From: Mytilisepta virgata
Taxonomy: Eukaryota > Mollusca > Bivalvia > Mytilida > Mytilidae
Direction: 5' to 3'
DNA: 64,000 nucleotides
NCBI GenBank assembly: GCA_028015205.1
Contig: CM051516.1
Coordinates: forward strand, 34,424,230 to 34,488,229
A program made the translations under genes and the position numbers. The stretch's first letter is position 1. Each line of letters starts with the position of its first letter. This document shows, piece by piece, positions 26,701-38,700 of this stretch. The notes under the pieces are model-generated. The model was not told the origin of the DNA, made no database searches, and was given only the letters and a program-made list of their open reading frames with translations.

Positions 26701-29700
26701 AGACTAAAAGAAGGCTGTTATCTGCCTTTGATTAACAGTTGTCTGATCAATGATTCCTTATGGTGAGTTAGTAAGAGCAGATTATTTGCAGTATTGTATT
26801 GATTTAACACACAAAAATGTATATCACTAGTAAATTTAAAAGGAATATCATTTTCACCCAAGCTTAGTACTTCATTCACATAGAAAATTACACAGATTAT
26901 TATATGGATAAAAACAAGAAAAGATGGATCATATCAGTAATGAATATTCTAAATTACGCCTTTATTTATCTGATATTTTAAGGACTGTATTGAATCAACA
27001 TAGATTAACCTTAGTCATTACAAAAGTTTGTTCACAGATAATAGTACTGTAATAGTTCACCATCAGTAGAAATTACTGGTTTATATATTGTACCAAAAAT
27101 TTTTTTTTAAAGTACACTATCTCCTGACAATGTCTAATCATCTTGTTTTGTTTACAGTATATGCTGAAAAAACCAGATGCTGTGATGTATAAAAGGTAAA
27201 TATTGTTATACAGTTCCAGTTTCACCAGATTTGGAGAAGTGGGAGATATAGTCTCCTAGCTGGCCTGGTCTCCTTGTCATATACCTGAAGCACAGTGAAA
27301 GAGAAACTAAATCTTTAATTATCAGAAAATTTTCTCTCTGACTAGTATATTCAGATAAAAGTGACAACTTTTCTCATTTTCTCCCTGTTTCTCTCAGTGC
27401 TTCTAAAAATATCAAGCTGGGTAAGCCTTGCATGCAATTAGTTCTCCATTATTATGTGAATTATCTGTGAACTGAACTCAGCACCAACACTTATTATGGG
27501 ATGATGACGGAATGACTAATATAAAGATAGGATACGGTGAATTGTTTATATCTATTGACATAAGTTCCCTTTTGTTTTGGAGTTATGGGACTTTATTCAT
27601 AAAAAAGGGGGTATTTTCCAGTTTTTGGACTCTTACTCAAAAATGCTTTGAGCAATTTTCATGAAACTTAGGTGAATTGTATTTATTTTATTTATTTGTA
27701 TTTATTGACACAAGTTCCTTTTCGATTTTTATAAATTTCCGGTTTTAGGTTTTGGAGTTGAGTGACTTTATTCATAAAAAAGGGTGGGTTTTTCCAGTTT
27801 TCGGACAATAACTTAAAAACGCTTTGATAAATTTTCGTGAAACTTTGGTGACTTGTTTATATCTATTTACGTAAGATCCCTTTTGTTTTTTTTATAAATT
27901 TCCTATATGACATATCAGAGTTATGGAACTTTATTTGCTGAAAAATCGTTGAAAACTGTCAATTTTCACATTTTGGATGGTTATGGAATTTTATTCGTTC
28001 AGATTTCAGAGTTATGGAACTTTGTTCATTAAAAAGGGGGAATTTTTCACATGTCACTCTATCTTAAGAACGCATTTTCAGATTTACTTCAGACTTTACA
28101 CATACAGTTGTGTGTTGTGATAGTCTATTAAAGGTCTTTATACTTTTTTATGAAATTTCGATTTTCTGCTCCAGAGTGGGATGTGACTTGTTCATCAAAA
28201 TTAAGGAACAAAATCAAAGGGTCTATATGTTAATTGGTAAAAATTAATTTTCTGTGCTCATTGCACATCTGATTATTAAAGCATGACACCCTAAATCCCT
28301 AAATATTTTTGATTGACCTAAATGGAGTGTCCTGTTGTTTTGTCATGACAAAACATTTATGTCTGTCAGATTATCTTATTGTTTATTTTGTAGGAAAAAT
28401 ATTCTTAGACCATTTGAAGATGAAACACCAATAGTAAGTATTGGGAAATTGTGTCAGATTATTTATGAATATAGTCTGTTGTGAAAGTATTGATATGATT
28501 TATTTAAAAAATCAAAGGTAATTTCCAAGCAATAGATGTATTATTTTAAACACAACCAAATTTTAGGCCAATTTTTTTAATAACTTTCCTACAGAGCAAG
28601 TTCCTAAGATGTATAAAAAGGTAATTTTTGTCTTAAATTCCAAAAAAATAATGATAAAATAGCAATCCATCAAATTTTATCCTGATAGAAAATGTAACAG
28701 TCATTGGAAAAAAGTGAAGGCATAAGTTAATTCAGATAAATTGTTTTTTTTCCTAGGAATTTTTCTCAAAGAAAACAGATTCATCTTTATTTATGTTTGG
28801 ATGCCATTCAAAGAAAAGACCTGACAACTTAATATTAGGTATAGTATAAACATCATTAGACTTTATTCTGTTCTGTTTGTAGTTGGTCTTGGTGGCAAAC
28901 TGGTTGAGGTAGTTTATCTTAACTAGTAATGACCAGTATGAGATAACGTCAAATCCTAACTAGTAATGACCAGTATGAGATGATGTCAAACCCTAACTAG
29001 TGACCAGGTTTGCTTGACTGTGAGATAAATTTACAAAGATGGACAGTTTTTTATCCAAGATTGATATTTTTTCTAGGTAATCAATCATCCACCAGTACAA
29101 AAATGACAGTCACAATATATCCAGTTGTGCTAAAGTAACCCAAAGCGAAAACAAACTGTTCTATATGTTACCATATGCCAGACTTCAGTTTATTTGAAAT
29201 AGATTATCTCCCTTTATAGTTATAGAGACTTGTCATTCTATTAAAAAAGGCTCAAGTAGGATATAGGGAAAAGTAGTTTTATATATATTCCCCTATACAA
29301 TTTGTAAAATGTACAGTGGACAATTTTATAATTAAAATTCATAACATTAAATAAAAAGTCATTGCAAACAATAAATTTTAATATGTACAGTTGGTTTATA
29401 AAAATGGATGTAACTCTTTGATATCCTGTAGCAACTGAAAATATACATCCCCATTTTCATGCCCGAAACGATATCTGTACATGAATTCATCAATGATGAT
29501 GGGAAGTTTATCGTGACCAATGCCCTTCATTTTCTTTATCCGAAGTTTTGCTAGTCCCCACAATCCCTCTATTGTGTTCGTACAACATCCACTCTCCGAT
29601 TTGAATTCCTTGGAATGGTTAACAGTGTCATGTGTGTATCCAGCGTCCGTCAATGTAAAGTACGCACCCCATTTGTCTGAGTAAATCGTTGACCCCTTGG

Positions 29701-32700
29701 AAATGTAGCTTGTGATAATCGGTATTAAAGTGTCTTTGTCCCGTTTATCTACAATGTGAAAAAATGCGTTTCTAGTGCTCCTTTCCACAGCTCCAAATAC
29801 CCAGGTTGTTTGGTGACCTTTTCCACGGTGGTATTTTCTTTTTTTCCCAAAAAGACTCTCGTCTATTTCAATGATGTTTCCCGAAACATCTCCATTCAAG
29901 ACACAAGGTGACTTAATAAGTTTTCTTGTACATAAATCCCGTAGAATTCCGAACCATTCAATGACAGTTGTGTGGCTAATTTGTGGTAAAAACTTTTCAC
30001 ATTCATAAATCTGCATGTCAAGTCCGAAGAAATATACAAGTAGGGTTATCGTTGTCAATTTAAGTCTTGATCCCTGTAAATATAAGGGGAGAAATCTTTT
30101 TCATATACCATTTATACCAGTCCAGAGGAGGATGGACGTTTGCACACTGATACCAGTAATTGCATAACCTATACATAATATTATAATATCCTCAGATGGC
30201 GAACTTAATAAACATAAGGATACGCTTTATTCAATTGTATGGCTTTTTATTGACACTTTTTTTATTTTTTTTTCTTTTATCTCTGTTTGTTGCTGATTAT
30301 TATATATGTATACATTGTATCTGGATTACGAATCACATGCTATATTACTGTGTTATGTCCAATAAAATTTGAATAATGTGTTAAATTGCCGAGCGGAAAA
30401 CAATATCACGTAAAATCTTCAATGTTTTGTCATCATACAAACTAAAACTTCACACTCATTGTGCAGCGAAACAACATATTAAACTGATGTTGAAAGACTG
30501 TATATATCTTGGACATAGATTTTCTAATTGTTAAATACCGGTACATATTTACAACATTATTATTTAACAGTCTTCGGTATTTTATTTTGTTTCTTCTCAT
30601 TACCGATAAGAATAGTTTTACCGACAATATCGAACTTGACGTTTCCGAGAAATTTGATAAAAAGTAAGTGTGACGGACGGATGGGTTCGAATCTCGTCGT
30701 TGGTATTATTGATGTGCTGTCCTGCCTTTCTGTTACATGTTTAGTCCTTGATATAAGTAAGTAGTGTGCAAAATATCCTGTAGATAGGACTTGACGTTCC
30801 CGAGAAATTTGATAAAAAGTAAGTGTGACGGAAGGATGGGTTCGAATCTCGTCGTCGGTATTATTGATGTGCTGTCCTTCCCCTCTGTTACATTTGGCGC
30901 CCAACGGAATAATTCACGGTTTGAGTCTCTGTGTTAGAGTTCATCAGCAGAGTGCTGACTCTTGAAGAGGAGGGGGGGGTTGACAGAGCGACCTAGTTGC
31001 GTTGTTGCTTTCCAGTCGTTCCGTCCCCAAGTAGTTCCGGCCCAAGTCGTTCCGTTCCAAAGTAGATCAGGCCTAATTTTAAAAGGTTTACCGACATAGT
31101 GATGAAAGTTGCAGATGTTTTTTTTTTTTTTTTTTTTTTGCCGACATTAGCTTGTATTTTCGTAATTGTGCCGCTAAGATCAACAGACATTGTTCTGTAT
31201 TGTTCCGTAATTAGGAGTGTAGAAAATTATGACTACGGAAGTAATTCAGGTGTAAGCCAAATAATTAAATCATGTGCTTCTAATTATAAATAACAACGGT
31301 TAGTTGTTTTTATTAACAAGAAGCCAGTTCTGTTGAACCAACGCACTTCTGCGTGTCCACATAATTTTACCATTGCAAATCGTCGGAACCATCACTGTTC
31401 CGCGTGACTATCGCACCTCCGAGTAGGTCGATGTTAATTCCTCGACTCTGATATTATTTCAAACGTTGTAATATGTGGGTAAAAATATATGTAGGAAAAA
31501 ATTAACATACTTGGAATAAAGATCCATCTCTGATGCTTCGTTTTGAATAGCACTGGTTGCATCGGTAAATTTCTCCGTCACTGCTGTCCTTTTTCGGCAC
31601 CAATTTCATTTCTATGTTGCAAATCTTGCACGTTGCTGTACTTCGTAGAAGCCCATGTTCCCTCAAGTATGCAATGCACCCACTTTCAGTTGCTAAAATG
31701 GCACAGATGGTAAGAATTCCGGGGCCTTTTGGTTTCTTTTGTATTTCGTTGGTTTCCATGTTTTGTCTGAAACGTCGGGAAAAGATGCGCAACGTGACGT
31801 CGACAAATGTCGCGATACAAATTGTGACGTTACACAATAACGGACAGCGGACCTCCGTCGACGATGGCAGCGAGGAGATTTTCCGAGTCGGACGTTTTTA
31901 ATCTATACAGAACTGCATTCCGTATTAAGATTGATTGGGAGAACATTTTAGAAGAAAATGTACACCAATTCCTGGATGTCTACGAAAGGTCAACCAACTG
32001 TTTGAAGAATATGGTGATACCTACCCTGTTTGCTTTGACTTCTTCAATGTGTGGACCCAAGACGAGAGTTAAATCTTCTGCTGGATTTTCAACGGTTTTG
32101 AACTCATACATTTTCTCAGTATGTGACCCTGGCGGTGGTAAATCGCTTACGTATGAACGTGTTATGGAGCCTGTATTAGAATCATTTCACATGAAGACGG
32201 GAAAACGTTTGAACATGGAAAACTACACCACAGCCGGGATCCAAAATCATCAAGTGGATAACAAAGGAATGGGGCTTATTACTAGTGATGAAGGAAATAG
32301 GTTTCTATCATCAGTGCATGCAAAACAACTTAAAGGGGAATCTGAAAGTGCCTTGCTGTGCAAGATGTGGAACGGTAAGGGGGATTTCTCCAATCTTGCT
32401 AGAGGAACTCGCGGCTTCACTGAGACGTCCATGTCAATACTGTTATTGATACAACCACAGCCGTTACTAAACGAACTCCAAAATTTCACTGAAAATGATG
32501 GCTTCTTGGATAGATTTTTGTTTTTTGTCTGTAAACCAAAAATGTATCAGTCCAATGAATTAAGAGAGAATTACGCCGTGATGGAGACTTACAAAATTAG
32601 AGATTTCATCACTGTGTTTGACAAGATGTACGAAGTTCACACCAAAGAGCAGCTGATATACACCCTGGATGAGGAAGCTCAAGAAGAGTATGACAGGGTA

Positions 32701-35700
32701 GTGGATGGGTATGCAGAGCATATCAGTAACAGATATAATTCAGGTAATGTCCAAAAATTTATTTCAATACATAAAACTTGAGAAAAAAAAACTTTCTACA
32801 ATCCTGTATTTTGCATGGTGGTGCTCCATATTAAAGGAGTGTAAATGCTAATATACCGCGCTGTGTGTATATATCCTGTATAGGAAAACCTCCATACAAC
32901 GTAATGTTTAAGCATAAAAAATAACATAAACTGTTAGTCTTCTGACTACTGCCACGCCTCACAATTAATATAAAAGTAACAATAAATTCGGATGTATGAG
33001 GGGTCCTTCTAAAAAGAGCCCGAGACCGGATTTAGAGCCCGAGCAGTATAAATAAATCAATGTTTACTTTTTCTTCAAATTGCCACATTTTTATTGACTC
33101 TGTGTGTGATTAAAATTTAAATATCATATTTCGATAAATATATTAATTTTGTATCAAAATAAGACCTAAATATTAATTTTGCATGACAATTAAAGGTCAT
33201 TAAAGGCTCGGGCAAATTTTTAGTCCGGGACGCTAAGTACCAGCTCGGGCGCTTTTTTTGTGGAACCGTGTATACAGGGGTCTGTGGTTTATGGTTAAAT
33301 CGGCCTGCTTTTGGGGTTGTATCGGACTACTAGGAAACGCCATAGAGGTTTTTTCTGACATTTAAAAAGGGGGGGGGGGGGGGTCACAAGCCATTTCCAA
33401 AAGCAACGACCACCACCAATGCGACTCTTACACCTGGGGTCTTATACCCAGTCATAGTTTTCAAGGAAATCTAGGATAATTAAACTACGAAAGATGTTTG
33501 ATTACTTTATATTGTACCAATAAAATAACTAATGGATGCATCCAAAGAATTATGACGGATTATTTTATTAAAGCTTATATAAATAATTGCATCCTGGCAG
33601 GGACTGTATATACTAGTATATATTGTCCCTGATCCTGGCAACCGATTCACTGAAAGTCATAAGGGCTACGACCGCTCGTAACTTCTTAACAAACTACATG
33701 TATATAAAGTAAGCGTAGTTGTAGTACTGACGATCTTTAGTGAAATGGTCGTCAGAGTCTTAAATGTCTCTAAGTTATCTTTTGTCAGACTAACACAATA
33801 TAATTAAAATTTATTATAAACCTTGAACTTTTTGACATTCAAGATTAGGAGATCTCTACACTGTTCTCTAAGAAATGGACGGAAATCGTTCATTCATTCT
33901 TCGGACAGTTGATCCAATTTTAACAGGCGTGAAGCTACGTAAGGCTATATACTAGGCTATAACCTGGTCTCAAATTTGGTAAGAATGGGTGGCATGATAT
34001 ATTTCTAAATCTAAATGTCAATCTATAGATTTTGCCATGTCAATTCCAGTGATAATAGACGATGCATTTTATCTTCGCCAAAAAAAAATCATTTCCGAAA
34101 AAAAAATCTCCGCTAATAAAAATATATCATCTACGCGAGAAAAATCTTTCCTCTCAGCGAATGCATTATATTTCAACTTCGCGAATGAAATTATTTCACT
34201 TCAAATACTAGAACGTATATAAGGACGTGATTACATTTTGATAGTGAAATAATTGGTATCCTTTAAGTTAATATGTGATCAAACACACAGTTTGAAGAAT
34301 TGCATATGGGATCGATAATATGAAATTGTGGAAAACTGACTTTGAAACATTTTAAAGCATCTGCCGTAGCATATGCATTGTGATTGATGTTGCTAGAACT
34401 TCACGTTTAGGCCATTAATAACACTAACACTTTTTATCTGATTTCCCCCCATTTTTATCGCCCAAAGGGAGCAAAATAGGTATCTTCAGTTAATCTAGTT
34501 GACTACATATGGCAAAATTGGTAAATTTGCGGAGATGATACATGCTTTTAGTTTTTTGATTCGCTGATATTATTTAAATATAAAACATTGGGAAAGATGA
34601 AATATGACCAGTATTAAAAAGTAGTGGAGATGAAATGCATCCATACTAGAGTATAATTAAAATATACTGTCTTGAAATTTTGTGCGGTTGAATTGTGTAA
34701 TGATTAGGCCATTTGATTTCTAATTTGATAGATGATGAAGAAGATAAGGAGAATGTAAATCCGACACAGACTGAAAACTTGCATATGACATCGAGTAAAG
34801 ACACTATTCACATACTACGGTTGGCAGCACTACTTCACATCATCAACATGTACATTGGAAACAAATTGGAGGAGACCGAAACTTATTCAACCATCATTAG
34901 AAAAGAGACTGTTAAAAGAGCTCAGATGTTGTACAATTGCCTAAAGCAGCAGAAATCTGTGTTTGTACAGGTATGTTTTTTTAACTTACGGTTAATGCTA
35001 AAAAATTAGGCCAAATAACGGTAATTTTTCAGCCTTTACGATAAATTTGACATTTGTTCTATACAATATTAAAAAAAAACGGAAATGGTAGTAAATGTCA
35101 AGGAGACAACCACCTATCTCCAAAGTTTCCGCTCGAGAAAAAATACATCTAGAGGTCGCCACATGATATGTAACAATTGGGAAATTTCCTCCATGTAGCA
35201 AGCTCTAAATTAGTTTTTTTTACGATTGACGATATATTGTTTCTTCAAATGACGATAACGATACAAATTGCGGTAATTTCACAACTAACCCTAACATTTG
35301 TTTTGACGGTTAACGGTAAAATTTTACTCGATTTGACGTTAACGATAGACGAAAAGAGGCGTTTGACGCTTGACGATAAAGGGCATTCCTACCATTACTT
35401 AAGTGTGGGGTCCTCACTGTTCATTGAAGATCTTACGGTGGCTTTGGGTTATTGTTTTGTTCACCACCTTGGGGTCGTTGTATCTTTAACACACTCCCCG
35501 TTTCCCGGATTTTTTTTCTATTTTTTACTTAATGCTACATAGTAACTCAAATCCCGATATTATATGATTATTATAACAATCATATTTTGTAATGTTTTTT
35601 AGGCTCTGATGAACAGTACACAGAGGCTAGAGAGCGGAAGAATGGTGAAAGTTAAACCTTTCAGGAATAAAGTTCTCAGATGTGTTTGCCAATATGAAGG

Positions 35701-38700
35701 ACCAGTAGTCCCAGTCCGAGATATATATAGACATATTAAGAAAGCTGTTTGTAATGATGTGAAAAGTAAGTTTGATAGTTTTGGAGTGTCTGTCAGTGTT
35801 GATGATATTGAAGATCAAATTATAGAAAACCTGACTGTACATGTAAATCAGAAGTCTGCCTTACACTTTACCTAATTATATCAGTAGATGCATGGGAATC
35901 GATGTAATACGCAATTGTTCGTTGTAATTCGCAGTATGCTGGTATTTACTATTCACAGCTTTCTGATCGTCAGGAACTAAATTTGCATTAGCGTAAGGTT
36001 GTTTTTGAACACACGAAAAATTGTGTGCCCAAAATGTATAAATTAATACAGAGAGTGAATTGTTTGAATTATTTCTTTATGTTGTTTAATATTTTTGGTA
36101 GGAATTTCAATGCATATTGATTTAAATCGCTATTTCTTGGATTCTAGACATTTTTGTTTTAATTTGTGCGTAATTGATTCAGACAAATTGTTCGTTGTAA
36201 TTCGCAGTATGCTGGTATTTACCATTCACAGCTTTCTGATCGTCAGGAGCTAAATTTGCAATAGCGTAAGGTTGTTTTTCAACACACGAAAAATTTTGTG
36301 CCCAAAATGTATAAATTAATACAGAGAGTGCATTGTTTGAATTATTACTTCATGTTGTTTAATATTTTGGGTAGGGATTTCAATGCATATTGATTTAAAT
36401 CGCTGTTTCTTGGATTATAGAAATTTTTGTTTGAATTTATGCGTAATTGATTCTGAAAAATTGTTAGATTTGATTTCCGAGTTGAATTATTTTGTGTTTG
36501 TCTAATCTATCCACTAAAATTAATATTAAAAAAAAAAGTAAAAAAAAAAGATAAGCACAGTACTTATCATCAGAAACACTAAAATAATTTGTAAATTTCA
36601 GTTGAACTTGAAAGATTGCAGAATGAGGGCTTTGGCAGAATGCATTCAGCTGTGGTTGGAAAAGCCAAAAGAGATGTCTTCTTCAAAGAAATACCGTCAT
36701 CACTGGGAGACAACAGCGCCTATATTAAAGCTGCTGAAGTAAGCCTCCAAGAGTACAATCAGAAGTTCCAAGTACCGCCAAAAGATGACTTTCTGAAAGC
36801 TGTATTGCCAAATCATCACCAATTTGAGAGATTTGAGGAGAACATGATTATTTAATGTAACAATATTCACAGTTTCCGCATGATGTAATTGTATTATGTT
36901 TGTTTAAATGAAAAATGTGTGTGATATGGCTATTATCATGATTATAATGTTTTGAATTAGTGGGTCCACTCAGTTTTCGATACGGTAGAATTTTTAAATA
37001 TATGTTTGAAAAACAAGGTCGATTTGCTTCATGATTTGTATAAGTATATTAAATACCCTAATTTTTTTAACAATGTGTATTTTTGGTCTATGTCAATTTT
37101 TTCTATAGTTCTAAAAAGTCCTTAAATAAATTGTTAGCAGAAAGTTCCAACTTGCTGTAAATAATATATAATGTATCCAAAATTCACAAATGCAGGTACA
37201 TGTACCATGATCGAACATACCATCATCAAAATTTGAATTATATTGTTTTTATAACGGCATTCAAGGTCTCATGAGTTTATTATAATTTTTTCCACTGTGA
37301 AATAAATTTTGTTATTTCTTTTATGGCGAAAGATTTATTACTTTTGCATGTGTAAATGTAATAATTAATTTGAATGTCATAATAAAACAGTAAATCTTAA
37401 TTGATTGTTTGTAGAGCGCTTGAGGAGTACATGTATTCTATTGTACCCAGAAATTCATGAATAATCATCAAATGAAAACTGAATAATTATTCATAAAATA
37501 TTCAAAATGTCATATGGAACACGTTCATGAAATTTAAAAATTCTGGGACATTTCATTAACCAAAAATATTCATAATCTATATTAATTATTGATTTTTTTT
37601 CTCATGAATACTCATAAACTTCAATCATTCACGAATATTCATGGATTTACAAAAAATTTTTAAAAAATATGTGATATTTAACTGCCATCTTGTACTGGCC
37701 ATGACACTAGTGCTGATAGAACATTATTTCTGCTTCGGTATATCTGGAAACTCATTGAATATGAAAATAATAAACTATGCGTGTTCATGAATTCTAACTG
37801 GCATCACATTCAATGATATGAAGTGAATGTACATGTGAGAAAAATGCACACAAATCCAAGTATGTATATGTACATGTAAAAACTAAAGTTTATCAAGGAC
37901 AGGACTTTTAGTCATGTCTTCATCTTGATGTCACCTGACAAGCTTTCCACCCATAAACAGGTTCAACCACACCGCTGACATTTGTTAGTGCCGGTACCAA
38001 GTCCGGCTATCCTGTTCTCCTATTAGTTATTTATGTTTGTATCTTGTCTTCCTTTCGTGTTGGTTTGAGTTGCGCTTGCTTGGTGGGTGATGTTTGGTTT
38101 GTGGTTCTCGTCATTGTGAGTGTTTTCTGTTATCTCGTTTTTGTAACACTATGGACCGAATCAAAATGTCGACCGTGTCAACCTGTCGACCGTGTCAACT
38201 TGTCGACACTGTCAACCCTATGGACATGATCAAACTGTCGACCCCGTCAACCTGTCGACCCCGTCAACCTGTCGACCCTGTCAACCTGTCTACACTGTAA
38301 ACCCTATCGCCAGAATCATACTGTCGACGTTGTCAACCTTGTCAACCTGTAGACCCTGTCAACCCTTGTGGAAACTTGTAAACCATCTTTTATCATCTTT
38401 ATTTTGACCGAATCAAAATGTCGACCATGTCAACATGTTGACCGTGTCAACTTGTCGACACTGTCAACCCTATGGACATGATCAAACTGTCGACCCTGTC
38501 AACCTGTCGACTCCGTCAACCTGACGACCCTGTCAACCTGTCAACACTGTAAACCCTATGGACAGAATCATACAGTCGACGTAGTCAACCTTGTCAACCT
38601 GTCGACCCTGTCAACCCTTGTGGAAACTTGTAAACCGATTTACAACTGTATGCATCCGAGGAGGGAACTATATTCCCCTATACAATACTTGAACCTTAAA

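Larger units (their letters stand above)
30074..31510 (-). other. Transposase intron filled with repeat debris
   Basis: This 1,437-bp intron contains a tandem duplication (30632-30894), an LTR primer-site-like sequence (30895-30906), gtcgttccgtcc repeats (31010-31080) and a 22-base T run (31118-31139). The insertions do not disturb the splice borders. Confidence 0.6.

Noticed and set aside
30660..30860. tRNA gene or tRNA-derived SINE (gggttcgaatctcg resembles a B box)
   Set aside because: No matching A box, acceptor stem or cloverleaf around it, and the block fits better as part of an LTR-like duplication.
31614..31901. 95-residue plus-strand frame opposite the transposase first exon
   Set aside because: Shadow of the transposase zinc-ribbon exon on the other strand, overlapping the ATPase start in another frame.
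32250..32489. Antisense frame inside the ATPase first exon
   Set aside because: Shadow of the well-supported ATPase frame.
38044..38407. Three overlapping frames (STCRPCQPVD-type repeats)
   Set aside because: Products of the 18-bp minisatellite, open in several frames at once.
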